A stretch of DNA of 64,000 bases from Allonocardiopsis opalescens (GTDB lineage: Bacteria > Actinomycetota > Actinomycetes > Streptosporangiales > Streptosporangiaceae): the NCBI RefSeq assembly GCF_003002095.1, contig NZ_PVZC01000002.1, positions 655,051 to 719,050 on the forward strand. Reading direction: 5' to 3'. This document shows positions 44,419 through 53,697 of the stretch, one piece after another; position 1 is the first letter of the stretch; each line of letters starts with the position of its first letter. A program made the translations under genes and the position numbers. Under the pieces are notes generated by a model. That model searched no databases and had not been told where the DNA came from. It was given only the letters and a program-made list of their open reading frames with translations.

Positions 44419-46095
44419 TCAGATCTCGATCGTCGTCCCGTCGAACCTGGTGAGGTGGAAGGTGTTCTGCTCGTTGGTGGTCGCCTTCTGGTCGCGCAGC
44501 AGGCCGATGGCGGCCTCCTCGCCGAGGGTGAAGGCGTCCAGGAAGGAGCTGCGCCAGTGGACGCCGCCCATGTTGCGGCCGTTGCCGATGTTGGCGGCCA
44601 GCTTGTTCAGCTCGCCGCCGATGGTCAGCTGGCCGGCGTCGGAGCCGGTGTAGGGCACCAGCGCGGTGCCGTCGGCGTTGGGGACCAGCGGGTCCGGCAG
44701 CGGGCAGTCCTCGTTGAACCAGGCCTTGAGCACGGTGGCGCAGGCGCCGGCGACGGTGGCGTGGCCGCTGGGGTAGTCCGGACTCATCGGCGACGCCTCG
44801 GGGAAGGCCTGCGGCAGCAGGTAGGAGCCGTACTGGCTGCGGATCCGGTCGAGCACGTCCGCATTGAGCAGCTCGTCGTTGAGCAGCCCGTCGTAGCGGC
44901 CCGGGGCGCGGTTGAGCTGCACCTCGATCCGGCAGGAGACGACCTCGGGCCGGAGGCGGCGCTGGATGCCCCACTGCTGGAGGAGGTTGGGCTTGCGGGC
45001 GACCTTGTCGGCCTCGGCGATCAGGGTGAGCAGGTGCGGCATGCCGAAGGTGGCGAAGCCCATCTGCCGCGGCCGGCCGAGGTAGGGGTTGCCCTGGTCC
45101 AGCAGCTCGTTCTGCGGGATGCCGCTGGCCAGCAGGATCAGCGCGGCGTTGATGTAGGGCTGGTAGCCCTGGTCGAAGTGGGTGTAGTGGGCGAGGTCGC
45201 GGGCGTTGCGGATGTAGCGGGTGTCGGAGAAGTTCCGCTCGGTGGCGCGCGGGTCGCCGCGCTGGATGAGCAGGTAGTCGCCGAACTCGGTGGCGAAGTC
45301 CAGGTTGGGCCGCACGGTATCCAGGCGCTGGGCGGTGCGGTGCGGGCCGAACTGCACGTCGCGGAGCAGGAACTGCGAGACGTACGGGCCGACCAGGTCA
45401 CCCGGGGTGTTGCCGCGGAACAGCGTGCGTGCGGTGACCCGGCCGCCCTGCTTGGGGCCGGCGAACCCGGACAGGCCCGACAGGCTGGTCGCGGCCGCGT
45501 CCACCAGCGCGGGGTTGGACTCGTACTCGATGAACGGCACGTCGCGCAGCAGCGCCATCCAGTAGTCCTCGACCATCTCGCCGGCGAACTCCGCCGAGCC
45601 CATGGAGGGCGCGGGCGGGCAGAGCAGGCGGTAGGAGTCGGGGCCCTGGAGGTCGTAGGCGTAGATGATCTGCGGGTTCAGCTGCGGCCGCGCGTTGGGC
45701 ACGCCGGGCGGGACGGCGTCGAAGTCGGCGGGGTCGCCGGTCTCGAAGGCGTGCAGGTACGCCTCGTAGGCGGCCGTGTCGACCTCGCCGTACTCGTTGT
45801 GGGGCATGCCCTTGTGGTAGGCGCCCAGGTAGCCCGGCATCGCCTCCTCGCCGTTGGTCTCCTGGCGCGGGTACGGGTCGCGGTAGGAGCGGTTCGAGGC
45901 GGCCTTGCGGATCTCGGCGCCGCGGCGGCGGCGGGCGAGGCCGCGTCCGGGCCGGACGTCGAAGGACGACGAGACCTGCTGCGCGTCGGCGCTGCCCGCG
46001 CCGGCCACGGTGAGCATTCCGGCGCCGGCTCCGGCGCCGGCGAGCCCTAGGAAGCGGCGCCGGTTGACGTTGTCAGGTACGGATTCCTCAGCCAT
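44419..46095 (-). CDS. Tat-exported vanadium-dependent haloperoxidase-like protein
   Basis: 558 residues. Twin-arginine signal [16 protein letters not shown] within the first 30 residues, then a large helical protein of the vanadium haloperoxidase/PAP2 superfamily. The vanadate-binding blocks near the C-terminus are [14 protein letters not shown] (His445 as likely acid-base) and [16 protein letters not shown] (Arg507 and vanadate-ligand His513 of RxxxGVH). The first Lys/Arg motif is less clear. Family members oxidise halides for halogenation or catalyse peroxide chemistry; loss of halide use cannot be excluded. ATG 46095 with GGAAGG upstream. Confidence 0.82.
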   Translation of the reverse strand: MAEESVPDNVNRRRFLGLAGAGAGAGMLTVAGAGSADAQQVSSSFDVRPGRGLARRRRGAEIRKAASNRSYRDPYPRQETNGEEAMPGYLGAYHKGMPHNEYGEVDTAAYEAYLHAFETGDPADFDAVPPGVPNARPQLNPQIIYAYDLQGPDSYRLLCPPAPSMGSAEFAGEMVEDYWMALLRDVPFIEYESNPALVDAAATSLSGLSGFAGPKQGGRVTARTLFRGNTPGDLVGPYVSQFLLRDVQFGPHRTAQRLDTVRPNLDFATEFGDYLLIQRGDPRATERNFSDTRYIRNARDLAHYTHFDQGYQPYINAALILLASGIPQNELLDQGNPYLGRPRQMGFATFGMPHLLTLIAEADKVARKPNLLQQWGIQRRLRPEVVSCRIEVQLNRAPGRYDGLLNDELLNADVLDRIRSQYGSYLLPQAFPEASPMSPDYPSGHATVAGACATVLKAWFNEDCPLPDPLVPNADGTALVPYTGSDAGQLTIGGELNKLAANIGNGRNMGGVHWRSSFLDAFTLGEEAAIGLLRDQKATTNEQNTFHLTRFDGTTIEI

Positions 46096-46401
46096 GAAGG
46101 GAGACCTTCCATCGGTCGGTACTTCGGGGGGTGGCGGCCGGCGACCGCTCCATGGGCACCGTTCCGGCACCCGTGCACCGCGCCCCCACAGGCCGGTGCG
46201 GATCGGTCTGAGCCATGGACATTTCGGACATCGGCCGGACGCGAGCGCCCGGCTGTCGGAGTGGACCGGTGATGAGTCGGGATGAATCTGGTCGAACCGG
46301 GAGAAATTAACGCCGACCAGAACGGAAAGTTACGGGCACGGCGGGCGGTGCGGGGTGGATCTTCGGAGCGGCCACGCGTCCGGCTCCGGCCACCGCCGCG
46401 A
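46096..46401. other. 306-bp gap between the haloperoxidase-like and flavin-oxidase genes
   Basis: Both genes are leftward, so this region carries the end of the oxidase transcript and the promoter of the haloperoxidase-like gene. No hairpin or gene was recognised. Confidence 0.4.
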
Positions 46402-47967
46402 TCAGAGGCCCTTGCCGCGCAGCGACTTCGGCCAGATGCCCTGCTTGCCGGGGGCGAGGATGCCCTTGGGGTCGAGCGCGTCCTTGACGCGCTCGCTCAG
46501 CCGCATCAGCGCGCCGTCGTTGAAGCTGAAGGTGGCGGCGACCTCGTCCATGATCGCCGGGTGCGCCCGGTAGGCGCCGTAGCCGCGCTCGGCGGCCTGG
46601 CGGATCAGCTGCTTGGTGAAGGCCAGCGTGCGGGTCCGGTCGTCGGGGTCCTTGGTGTCGAACATGGTCATCTGGATGTGGTGCATCTCGCGGCGGCCGA
46701 CGATCCAGTTGCCCATGTAGTCCTTGCCGAACTCCAGGCAGGCGTCCCGCACCATCGCGTACTGGCTGAGGGCGTCCTCGCTGGTGGCCGGCGACAGCGG
46801 CGCGAAGTCCACATGCCCGCCGTTGTCGAACCACTGGAAGATGTCGGCGGTCTCCAGGTTGGGCTGGCAGGCCATCACCTTCGCGCGGGTGGCGAGCACC
46901 GGGCTGTCGTGCTCGCCGGCCAGGTAGAAGGAGGCGCCGGGGATGGTCGAGAAGGCGTCCCTGACGGTCTGCCACTGCAGGTCGATGGAGGCCTGCGGGC
47001 CGTACATCGCGCCGTAGAAGTTCCACCAGCCGATGTTCAGGTCCGCCATGATCTTGCGCGAGACGCTGTCGGGGACCGGACCGGTGCCGGAGTAGAAGTG
47101 CGACCGCGGCGCGACGGCGGCGGCGTCCAGCAGCACGCTGCGCAGGCTCGGCACATTGGTGATGGTGCCGTTCATCTTCAGCGTCCGCAGGATCTCCACG
47201 AAGGGGCCGAGGTCCTCCTCGTGCGCCAGCGTGATCATGTACGCCTGGTAGCCGGGCGGCTTGGGCAGCAGCCACAGGCCCATCTTGGTGACGATGCCGA
47301 AGTTGGACTGGGTGAAGATGCCGTCGTAGACGGGCCCGAAGCCGTACTTGAACAGCTGCGCGGTGGAGCTGCCCGGCACGCCGCCCATACCGGTGCGCAC
47401 CACGTCGCCGTCGGCCAGCACGACCTCCATGCCGCACTGGATCGCGAAGTGGTCGCCGTAGGCGGTGTAGCCGACGCCGCGCTCCAGGGTGTTGCCGAGC
47501 ACGCTGCCCCAGCCGAGGTCGGGCACGTCGACCCAGAAGTCGATGCCGCGCTCGCGCAGGTAGTTGTCCAGCTCCATGAAGCTGACGCCCGGCTCGACCA
47601 GGGCGTAGCCGAACTTCTCGTTCACCTCGAGGATGCGGTTCATCCGCTTGAGGTCGACCACGACGGCGCCGGGCAGCCGCGGCGCCGGGCCGCCGTAGCC
47701 GAGGTTCTTGCCGATGGACACCGGCGACAGCGGCACGCCGGTGTCGTTGGCGACGGCGAGGACCGCCTGGACCTCCTCCACCGAAGCGGGCATCACCACG
47801 GCCGAGGCGGTCAGGTGCTCGGGGTCCAGGACGGCGAAGGGGTCGCGGTAGTTGGCCAGCTGGGCGTCGTCGTCGATCACCCACTTGTCGCCCACGGCGC
47901 GCCGGAACGACGCCACCGCGTCGGCGAAGGACTGCTCGTTGAGGCCGGGCGGAAGCTTGCGCACCAT
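46402..47967 (-). CDS. VAO-family FAD-dependent oxidase (eugenol/vanillyl-alcohol oxidase-like)
   Basis: 521 residues without signal peptide. The FAD-binding type-4 domain includes VVMPASVEEVQAVLAVAN, PVSIGKNLGYGG and LVEPGVSFMELDNYL; then GNTLERGVGYTAYGDH. The substrate domain ends with GGHVDFAPLSP and ILAPGKQGIW. The set resembles 4-cresol dehydrogenase, eugenol oxidase and vanillyl-alcohol oxidase, which oxidise para-substituted phenols. Start ATG 47967 with GAGAGGA. Next to the haloperoxidase-like gene, it suggests a phenolic or similarly activated substrate; that is inference. Confidence 0.88.
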   Translation of the reverse strand: MVRKLPPGLNEQSFADAVASFRRAVGDKWVIDDDAQLANYRDPFAVLDPEHLTASAVVMPASVEEVQAVLAVANDTGVPLSPVSIGKNLGYGGPAPRLPGAVVVDLKRMNRILEVNEKFGYALVEPGVSFMELDNYLRERGIDFWVDVPDLGWGSVLGNTLERGVGYTAYGDHFAIQCGMEVVLADGDVVRTGMGGVPGSSTAQLFKYGFGPVYDGIFTQSNFGIVTKMGLWLLPKPPGYQAYMITLAHEEDLGPFVEILRTLKMNGTITNVPSLRSVLLDAAAVAPRSHFYSGTGPVPDSVSRKIMADLNIGWWNFYGAMYGPQASIDLQWQTVRDAFSTIPGASFYLAGEHDSPVLATRAKVMACQPNLETADIFQWFDNGGHVDFAPLSPATSEDALSQYAMVRDACLEFGKDYMGNWIVGRREMHHIQMTMFDTKDPDDRTRTLAFTKQLIRQAAERGYGAYRAHPAIMDEVAATFSFNDGALMRLSERVKDALDPKGILAPGKQGIWPKSLRGKGL

Positions 47968-48345
47968 GTCTGTGGAATCCTCTCTGCACGCGGCCGGCGG
48001 TGTCGGTGGCGCATCGGCGCGGTCGGCCGTGAGTCGGCCGGACTCCGCGCGGCGGCGTCCGCGGCCGGACCGGGACCCGCCGGGTCCGCCGGCCGGCGGA
48101 CCCGCTGCCGGCCGCCCCGGGAGGCGCGGCCCGCCATCCGCATGTCAGCGTGCCGGAACGGGGGCCGCCCCAACATGACCAACCGGGGTATCCGTTCGGG
48201 ACATGGCCAAGAGGGGTAACCGTTCGGCGCCGCCCCTGTGCTCCACCGGGGGCACCGGCGGAGCAATTGATCGGCCCGGGCCGGGTGTCTAGGTTCGTAG
48301 GGTGGCGCCGCCGCGTCGTGGCGGCGGCCTGGTGGGAGGAGAACC
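47968..48345. promoter_or_regulatory. Divergent promoter region, oxidase / YciI-like gene
   Basis: 378 bp between outward-facing genes. The sequence GACCAACCGGGGTATCCGTT (48177-48196) is echoed by GGCCAAGAGGGGTAACCGTT at 48204-48223, an imperfect direct repeat with 27-bp spacing, which may be a regulator-binding site. No certain -35/-10 boxes were found. Confidence 0.5.
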
Positions 48346-48663
48346 ATGCTCTGGGTCGTGCACTGCCTGGACGGGCCCGACGCGGCCGAACCGCGGGAGC
48401 GGCTGCGCGCCGCGCACTCCGCGCGGCTGAAGACCGCGCCGGTGCGGGCGCTGGTCTACGGCCGGCTGATGTCCGACGACGGCGCGGCCGCGATCGGCAG
48501 CCTGCTGATCATCGACGCGGCCGACCGCGCGCAGGTCGAGGACTTCATTGCCACGGACCCCTTCACCACCGAGGGCGTGTGGCAGGAGGTGCGGATCGAC
48601 GCCTTCTCGTCGTCCACCAACGCGCCGATCCCCGTCTCAGCTGAGGCTGTGGGCGCGAGCTGA
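48346..48663 (+). CDS. YciI-like protein
   Basis: 105 residues from ATG 48346 behind GGGAGGAGAA. MLWVVHCLDGPDAAEPRERLRAAHSARL and FIATDPFTTEGVWQEVRI match YciI-type dimeric alpha/beta-barrel proteins, including the His/Asp pair thought to be catalytic. Some homologues in biosynthetic loci act as dehydrochlorinases or cyclases. A role in tailoring is possible but unproven. Confidence 0.85.
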   Translation: MLWVVHCLDGPDAAEPRERLRAAHSARLKTAPVRALVYGRLMSDDGAAAIGSLLIIDAADRAQVEDFIATDPFTTEGVWQEVRIDAFSSSTNAPIPVSAEAVGAS

Positions 48664-48680
48664 AGTCGCGCGCACGGCGG

Positions 48681-48713
48681 CGGGCGGCCGCACCCCCGGG
48701 GTGCGGCCGCCCG
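48681..48713. terminator. Bidirectional hairpin terminator
   Basis: CGGGCGGCCGCACC (48681-48694) pairs with GGTGCGGCCGCCCG (48700-48713) around a 5-nt loop, between the convergent YciI-like and exporter genes. Confidence 0.8.
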
Positions 48714-48727
48714 CTCGTCGTTTCCGG

Positions 48728-49951
48728 TCAGCTCCCGGTCGCGGCCGCGGCCTCGCGGCGGGAGCGGGAGAAGTGCTCCACGGCCCACACGACGCAGGCC
48801 AGCGCCGGGAACAGGCCGCCGAGCACCGCCACGCCGATCCAGTCGTAGGCGACGTACACCACCGCGGACAGCGCGCTGCCGACGGCGGCCGAGATGAAAT
48901 AGGACACCATGTAAGCGGTGTTGAGCCGGCTGCGCGCGTCCGGGCGGAGCGCGAAGATGAGGCTCTGGTTGTTGATGTGGGTGCCCTGCACGCCCATGTC
49001 CATCAGCAGCACGCCGATGGCCAGCGCCACCACCGACACCGCGCCCCAGCCGATGAGCAGGTACGACAGCGCGGTGATCAGCAGGTAGGCGCCGGTGGTG
49101 AGGTGGACCCAGCCCCGGTCGGCCAGCCCGCCGGCGAACTTCGCGGCCAGCGCGCCGGCCACCCCGAACAGGGCGAACAGCCCGATCTGGGCCTCGTTCC
49201 AGTTGTAGGGATCGCCCGCGAGCAGGAATCCTGCGCTGGTCCAGAAGACGCTGAAGGTGGAGAAGGTCAGCGCGCCGTAGAGCATCCGCAGCCGCAGCAC
49301 CGGCTCCTCGCGGACCAGCCGCAGCACCGAGCCGAGCAGCGCCGGGTAGCGCATCGTCACGGTGGGGGCGACGGTGGGCAGGGCCCGCCAGAGCACCACC
49401 GCGATCAGGGCGGTCAGCACCGCGCCGAGCCCGAACACGGCCTGCCAACCGAAGGCCTCGGCCACCAGGCCCGCCACCGTCCGGGAGAGCAGGATGCCCA
49501 TCAGCAGGCCGCTCATCACCGTGCTGACCACCCGCCCCTGCTGGCCCTTGGCGGCCAGCACGTGGGCGAAGGGCACAATGACCTGGACCGCGACGGAGGT
49601 GAGGCCGACGACGGCCGCGGCGGCGCCGAAGACGATCAGCGAGGGCGCCAGCGCCATCGCCGCCATGCCCAGGGTCGCGGCGGCCAGCAGCGCCGCCAGC
49701 AGCTTGCGCCGCTCGATCAGGTCGCCCAGCGGGACCAGGAGGGCCAGGCCGAGGGCGTAGCCGATCTGGGTCACCGTGATGGTGAGGCCGATCGCGTCGC
49801 TGTCCGCCTGGAACACGCGTGCGAGCGTGTCCACCAGCGGCTGCGCGTAGTAGAGGTTGGCGATCACCGCGCCGGTGGCGAACGCCATCGTGCCGACGAC
49901 CCACGGGCTGACGTTGGGCGCCGCCACCTCGTCGGCGGTCTGACTTTCCAT
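48728..49951 (-). CDS. MFS transporter (probable exporter)
   Basis: 407 residues, 12 helices, ATG 49951. Key parts: GAVIANLYYAQPLVDTLARVF, PLGDLIERRKLLAALLAAATLG in the helix 2-3 loop, and MDMGVQGTHINNQSLIFALRPDARSRLNTAYM in helix 10-11. The last is characteristic of the YbcL/YnfM-like MFS subgroup that includes drug and metabolite efflux pumps. Placed inside the biosynthetic locus, it probably exports the product or gives self-protection. Confidence 0.87.
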   Translation of the reverse strand: MESQTADEVAAPNVSPWVVGTMAFATGAVIANLYYAQPLVDTLARVFQADSDAIGLTITVTQIGYALGLALLVPLGDLIERRKLLAALLAAATLGMAAMALAPSLIVFGAAAAVVGLTSVAVQVIVPFAHVLAAKGQQGRVVSTVMSGLLMGILLSRTVAGLVAEAFGWQAVFGLGAVLTALIAVVLWRALPTVAPTVTMRYPALLGSVLRLVREEPVLRLRMLYGALTFSTFSVFWTSAGFLLAGDPYNWNEAQIGLFALFGVAGALAAKFAGGLADRGWVHLTTGAYLLITALSYLLIGWGAVSVVALAIGVLLMDMGVQGTHINNQSLIFALRPDARSRLNTAYMVSYFISAAVGSALSAVVYVAYDWIGVAVLGGLFPALACVVWAVEHFSRSRREAAAATGS

Positions 49952-50004
49952 GGGGGTCCGTTCCTCGTTCGAAGTCTCGGCTGCCGGCGGCGGAGGCCGT
50001 TCGG

Positions 50005-50601
50005 TCAGATCCGAGAGTAGGGCGGTGGGGGCGGCGGCCCGTCCCCGTCGTGGGCCGCGATCCACGAGTCGTGCAGCCACATCTGGGTGGCGCGGCGGCC
50101 GGCCACCGGGTCCCAGCGGACGTCGCGCTCGTAGGTGAGGACCCTGCCGCGCGGCCCCACCACCACCCACGCGTAGAGCCCGCCCGCGTGGCGGGTCTTC
50201 ACCTTCATCCCGGTCACCTTGTGCTCGGTGCCGTCGTCGGCGGTCACGATCTCGCTGTGCGGGTCGATCCAGAGCACGGTCAGCGCGGCGGCGTAGCCGG
50301 GGTCGGTGCCGGCGAGGAAGGCCGCCGCCACGTCGTGCGCCAGCGTCTCGGCCGGCGGCGGCTCGCGCGGGAAGACGGCGAACGGGTCCAGGTCGGTGAA
50401 GCCGAGCAGCACGGCGTTGTCGTCGACGACGACCGTGCGGTGCGGCCCGCCGAGCCGGTACCCGCCGGCCTGGTAGCGGGTGACGGTGACGCGCCGGTCC
50501 TCGTGGCGCTCCCTGCGGGTACTGACGTGCCGCCACTCCGGTTTCTCGGGCAAACCCGCCGCCGCGAGCACGGCGCGGGGGTCGATGGGCGCCAAGGTCA
50601 C
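50005..50601 (-). CDS. Unknown protein coupled to a HAD phosphatase
   Basis: 198 residues from GTG 50601, overlapping the HAD gene stop by four bases (GTGA), so translation is coupled. It has alternating strands (VTVTRYQAGGYRLGGPHRTVVVD; GLYAWVVVGPRGRVLTYERDV) and a C-terminal MWLHDSWIAAHDG, ending in a Pro-rich tail. No signal, membrane helix or known motif. It may be an accessory or substrate-binding partner of the HAD enzyme; I do not recognise it. Confidence 0.75.
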   Translation of the reverse strand: MTLAPIDPRAVLAAAGLPEKPEWRHVSTRRERHEDRRVTVTRYQAGGYRLGGPHRTVVVDDNAVLLGFTDLDPFAVFPREPPPAETLAHDVAAAFLAGTDPGYAAALTVLWIDPHSEIVTADDGTEHKVTGMKVKTRHAGGLYAWVVVGPRGRVLTYERDVRWDPVAGRRATQMWLHDSWIAAHDGDGPPPPPPYSRI

Positions 50602-51287
50602 GCCGCGCTCCCGGCGTAGACGGCCGGCAGCACCGGCCATCCGTTGCGGGCGGCGTGGTCGAGCAGCACCGGGTCCTCGCCGACGACGGCCGGGTTGCCG
50701 ACCCGCGACAGCATCTCCAGGTCGGTGGAGTGGTCGCCGTAGGCGAAGCAGACGGCCGGGTCCAGGTCGAGCCGCTCGATGGTCTCCTGCACCGCGTCGG
50801 CCTTGGCCGGTCCGATCATCGGCCGGTGCACCTCGCCGGTGAGCAGCCCGTCGGCACCGACGATGGGCTCGGTGCACAGGATGATGTCGGCGGACACGTC
50901 CCGCGCGATCGGCTCCAGGCAGCCGCGGAAGGAGCCGGAGACCAGCACGATGGTGTCGCCCTCCTCGCGGTGGGTGCGGATCGCGGCGAGGCTGGACTCC
51001 ACGAAGGCGGCGGGGCCGGTGCGGTACTGGTCGTACCACTCGCGGCCGGCCTCGGCCAGCTCGGCCATCGGGACGCCCGCGAACAGCCGGTAGTAGGAGC
51101 GGTTCACCTCCGAGCGCGGCATGCCGCCGTTGTGCGCGAGATCGCGCAGCCGCCCCGCGGTGGCGTTGTATTCGTCGCCCTGATCACCGTTCCTGGCCAG
51201 CCAGAAACGCAGGAAATCGAACATGCTCTTCGCGCTGATGACGGTCTCGTCAACATCGAAGAAAGCGGCTCGCTTTGTGGTGTCCAT
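50598..51287 (-). CDS. HAD-IB family (SerB-like) phosphatase
   Basis: 229 residues from ATG 51287 behind GGAGGTGA. HAD motif I FFDVDETVIS (nucleophile Asp), motif II LVSGSFRG, the Lys in PAKADAVQE and motif IV AYGDHSTDLEM are all present with the IB-type helical cap between I and II. Such enzymes remove phosphate from small organic phosphates such as phosphoserine. In this locus a phosphorylated intermediate, for example after an AfsA-type condensation, is a reasonable but unproven substrate. Divergent from the AMP-ligase operon. Confidence 0.9.
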   Translation of the reverse strand: MDTTKRAAFFDVDETVISAKSMFDFLRFWLARNGDQGDEYNATAGRLRDLAHNGGMPRSEVNRSYYRLFAGVPMAELAEAGREWYDQYRTGPAAFVESSLAAIRTHREEGDTIVLVSGSFRGCLEPIARDVSADIILCTEPIVGADGLLTGEVHRPMIGPAKADAVQETIERLDLDPAVCFAYGDHSTDLEMLSRVGNPAVVGEDPVLLDHAARNGWPVLPAVYAGSAA

Positions 51288-51514
51288 TTCGTCCAGCTCA
51301 CCTCCCGCGACGCACGTGGGCCATGCGCCGGCACGTGTCGGCCACGCGGCGCCCAGGGGTCGCCACGAACGGACACCACTATGGCGAATCCGCCGGTGCT
51401 GCGGCAATGGCCGTTGGCGTAGCCGCACGGCGTAGCCGATCGGTCACGTCGGGCGGCCTAGCACAGTTGAGTGCATTCATGGGGACTGTCCGCTCAATCC
51501 CGCACGCCCTAGGT

Positions 51515-51528
51515 TGGCGATATCGCCA
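51515..51528. promoter_or_regulatory. 14-bp perfect palindrome upstream of the AMP-ligase operon
   Basis: TGGCGATATCGCCA is a perfect dyad, 47 bases before the GTG of the AMP-ligase gene and in the divergent region shared with the HAD gene. Position and symmetry fit an operator for a dimeric regulator; the LuxR-type protein encoded at 56.4 kb is one candidate. Confidence 0.5.
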
Positions 51529-51574
51529 TTACTGGCATCAGGCAATTCCGTGCGATTCCCCAACGGAGGGAAGC

Positions 51575-52918
51575 GTGAGTCATCCGCTCATCGAGAAGCT
51601 TCGATTCTTCGACGGCGCCGACGCCGTCGTCTTCGACGGAGCGACACATAGCTACCGGGAACTGCACCGGCTGGTCACCGAATGGAACGCCTTCCTCGAC
51701 ACGCACGAGGTGCGCCGCGGCGAGGTCGTCACCCTGGAGGGCGTCTCCTCGCCGATGGCCTGCGCGGGGCTGATCGCCCTGGTCGCGCGGGGTGTCATCG
51801 TGGTGCCGCTGACCCCGCTTCCCGACGCCAAGCGCGACGAGTTCCTCGATGTCGCGTCCGTCGAGGTCGTCGTGCGCATCGGCGACGACGGCACTCCGGA
51901 GTGCGAGCGCACCGGGCGCACCGCCGACCACGAGCTGTACCAGCGGCTGCGGGAGGCCAAGAGCCCCGGCCTGGTGCTGTTCAGCTCCGGGACCTCCGGC
52001 CGCAGCAAGGCGTCCGTGCTGGACTTCGACCGGATGCTGGCCCGCTACGGCGAGCCGCGCCGCGCCAAGCGCATCCTGTCCTTCCTCAACCTCGACCACA
52101 TCGGCGGCATCAACACCCTGCTGCACACGCTGAGCCAGGGCGGCACCGTGGTCACCGTGCCCGAGCGCACGCCCGACACGGTGTTCGCCGCCATCGCCGA
52201 GCACCAGGTGCAGGTGCTGCCGACGACGCCCACCTTCCTCAACATGGTGCTGATCTCCCGGGTGTACGAGCGCTACGACACCGCGTCGCTGGAGCTGATC
52301 ACCTACGGCACCGAGCCGATGCCGGCCCAGACGCTGCAGCGGCTGGCCGCCGCCCTGCCCGGGGTGCGGCTCAAGCAGACCTACGGCCTGTCGGAGCTGG
52401 GCATCCTGCCGACCCGCTCCAAGAGCGACGACTCGCTGTGGGTGAAGCTGGGCAACGCCGGCTTCGAGCACAAGATCATCGACGGCGTGCTGTGGATCAA
52501 GTCCGAGATGGCGATGCTCGGCTACCTCAACGCCCCGGCGCCCTTCGACGACGAGGGCTTCTTCAACACTCAGGACATGGTCGAGGTGGACGGCGAGTAC
52601 GTCCGGATCCTGGGCCGCAAGTCCGAGATCATCAACGTCGGCGGCGAGAAGGTCTACCCGAGCGAGGTCGAGAGCGTCCTGCTCGAGGTCGACAACATCG
52701 CCGAGGCGACCGTCACGGGGCGCCCCAGCCCGGTGACCGGCATGGTGGTCAAGGCCGTCGTGCAGCTGCACACCGAGGAGGACCCCGCCGCGGTCAGCCG
52801 CCGGGTGCGCGAGCACTGCCAGGCGCGGCTGGAGCCCTTCAAGGTCCCCGCCGTCGTGCAGGTCTCCACCCAGCGCCAGCACTCCGACCGGTTCAAGAAG
52901 ATCAGGAACCTGGCGTGA
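51575..52918 (+). CDS. AMP-dependent acyl/aryl-CoA or acyl-ACP ligase
   Basis: 447 residues from GTG 51575 behind ACGGAGGG. Adenylate-forming enzyme with P-loop LFSSGTSGRSK (about 135-145), TYGTEPMP, QTYGLSELG (motif A5), DGEYVRILGRKSEIINVGGEKVYPSEVE (A7-A8) and a C-terminal RFKKIRN carrying the late Lys. It activates a carboxylic acid as the acyl-AMP. Overlap with the SDR and the following acyl carrier protein gene suggests that the acid is loaded on that carrier. Short for the family (usual length about 500 or more) because the N-terminus is trimmed. Confidence 0.92.
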   Translation: MSHPLIEKLRFFDGADAVVFDGATHSYRELHRLVTEWNAFLDTHEVRRGEVVTLEGVSSPMACAGLIALVARGVIVVPLTPLPDAKRDEFLDVASVEVVVRIGDDGTPECERTGRTADHELYQRLREAKSPGLVLFSSGTSGRSKASVLDFDRMLARYGEPRRAKRILSFLNLDHIGGINTLLHTLSQGGTVVTVPERTPDTVFAAIAEHQVQVLPTTPTFLNMVLISRVYERYDTASLELITYGTEPMPAQTLQRLAAALPGVRLKQTYGLSELGILPTRSKSDDSLWVKLGNAGFEHKIIDGVLWIKSEMAMLGYLNAPAPFDDEGFFNTQDMVEVDGEYVRILGRKSEIINVGGEKVYPSEVESVLLEVDNIAEATVTGRPSPVTGMVVKAVVQLHTEEDPAAVSRRVREHCQARLEPFKVPAVVQVSTQRQHSDRFKKIRNLA

Positions 52919-53697
52919 GCGCGGCGGAGGCGCCGGCCGAGACCCCGGCCGAGGCGCCCCAGGAGGCGGCGCCCGCGCGGGTCGCCGTCGTCACCGGCGG
53001 CAGCCGCGGCCTGGGCCGGATCGTGGTCGAGCGGCTGCTCGACCGCGGCTGGCGGGTGGCGGTCCTCAGCCGCACCAGCAACGACTTCGTGGCCGAGACC
53101 ACCGAGTCGGCGCCCGACGCCTTCTTCTGGCAGCCGGCCGACCTGAACGAGCCGCACGCGCTGCGCGCGGCGGTGCGGGCGGTGGTGCGCCGCTTCGGCC
53201 GGATCGACCTGCTGGTCAACAACGCCGGAGTGCTGCACCAGGAGCTGTTCCTGACGACCTCCCCCAAGCAGGTCGACACGCTGATCGCCACCAACCTGGT
53301 GGCGCCGATCATCCTCACCCAGGGCTGCGCGCGGGCGATGACGCAGAACGGGGGCGGCACGATCGTGAACGTCTCGTCGATCAACGCCATCCGCGGCCAC
53401 CGCGGCGTGGCGGTGTACTCCGCCGCCAAGGCCGGCCTGGACGGGCTCAGCCGGAGCCTGGCCAGGGAGCTGGGGCCGCTGGGCATCCGGGTCAACTCGA
53501 TCGTGCCGGGCTTCTTCGACAGCGATATGACCACCCAGGTCACCGACACCAACCGCGAGCGCATCCAGGGCCGCACCCCGCTCGGCCGGCTGGGCACCGC
53601 CCAGGAGGTGGCCGACGCCGTGCTGTACCTGGCGTCGGAGGAGTCCTCCTTCATCACCGGACAGACCATCGTCGTAGACGGAGGAATCACATGCTAG
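52915..53697 (+). CDS. SDR ketoreductase (FabG-like)
   Basis: 260 residues from GTG 52915, overlapping the AMP-ligase stop (GTGA). A 22-residue Ala/Glu/Pro-rich N-terminal extension precedes the NADP-binding TGGSRGLG. Then LLVNNAGVLHQ, catalytic Ser in NVSSINAIRG, Tyr/Lys in YSAAK and PGFFDSDMT follow, ending VVDGGITC. Typical of beta-ketoacyl-ACP reductases. The stop overlaps the acyl-carrier gene by seven bases, so the substrate is likely the carrier-bound acyl chain. Confidence 0.92.
   Translation: MSAAEAPAETPAEAPQEAAPARVAVVTGGSRGLGRIVVERLLDRGWRVAVLSRTSNDFVAETTESAPDAFFWQPADLNEPHALRAAVRAVVRRFGRIDLLVNNAGVLHQELFLTTSPKQVDTLIATNLVAPIILTQGCARAMTQNGGGTIVNVSSINAIRGHRGVAVYSAAKAGLDGLSRSLARELGPLGIRVNSIVPGFFDSDMTTQVTDTNRERIQGRTPLGRLGTAQEVADAVLYLASEESSFITGQTIVVDGGITC

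Noticed and set aside
41070..46050. Long plus-strand open frames antisense to the acc and haloperoxidase genes
   Set aside because: The minus-strand proteins have complete family motifs and binding sites; the plus frames are Val/Gly/His-rich shadows.
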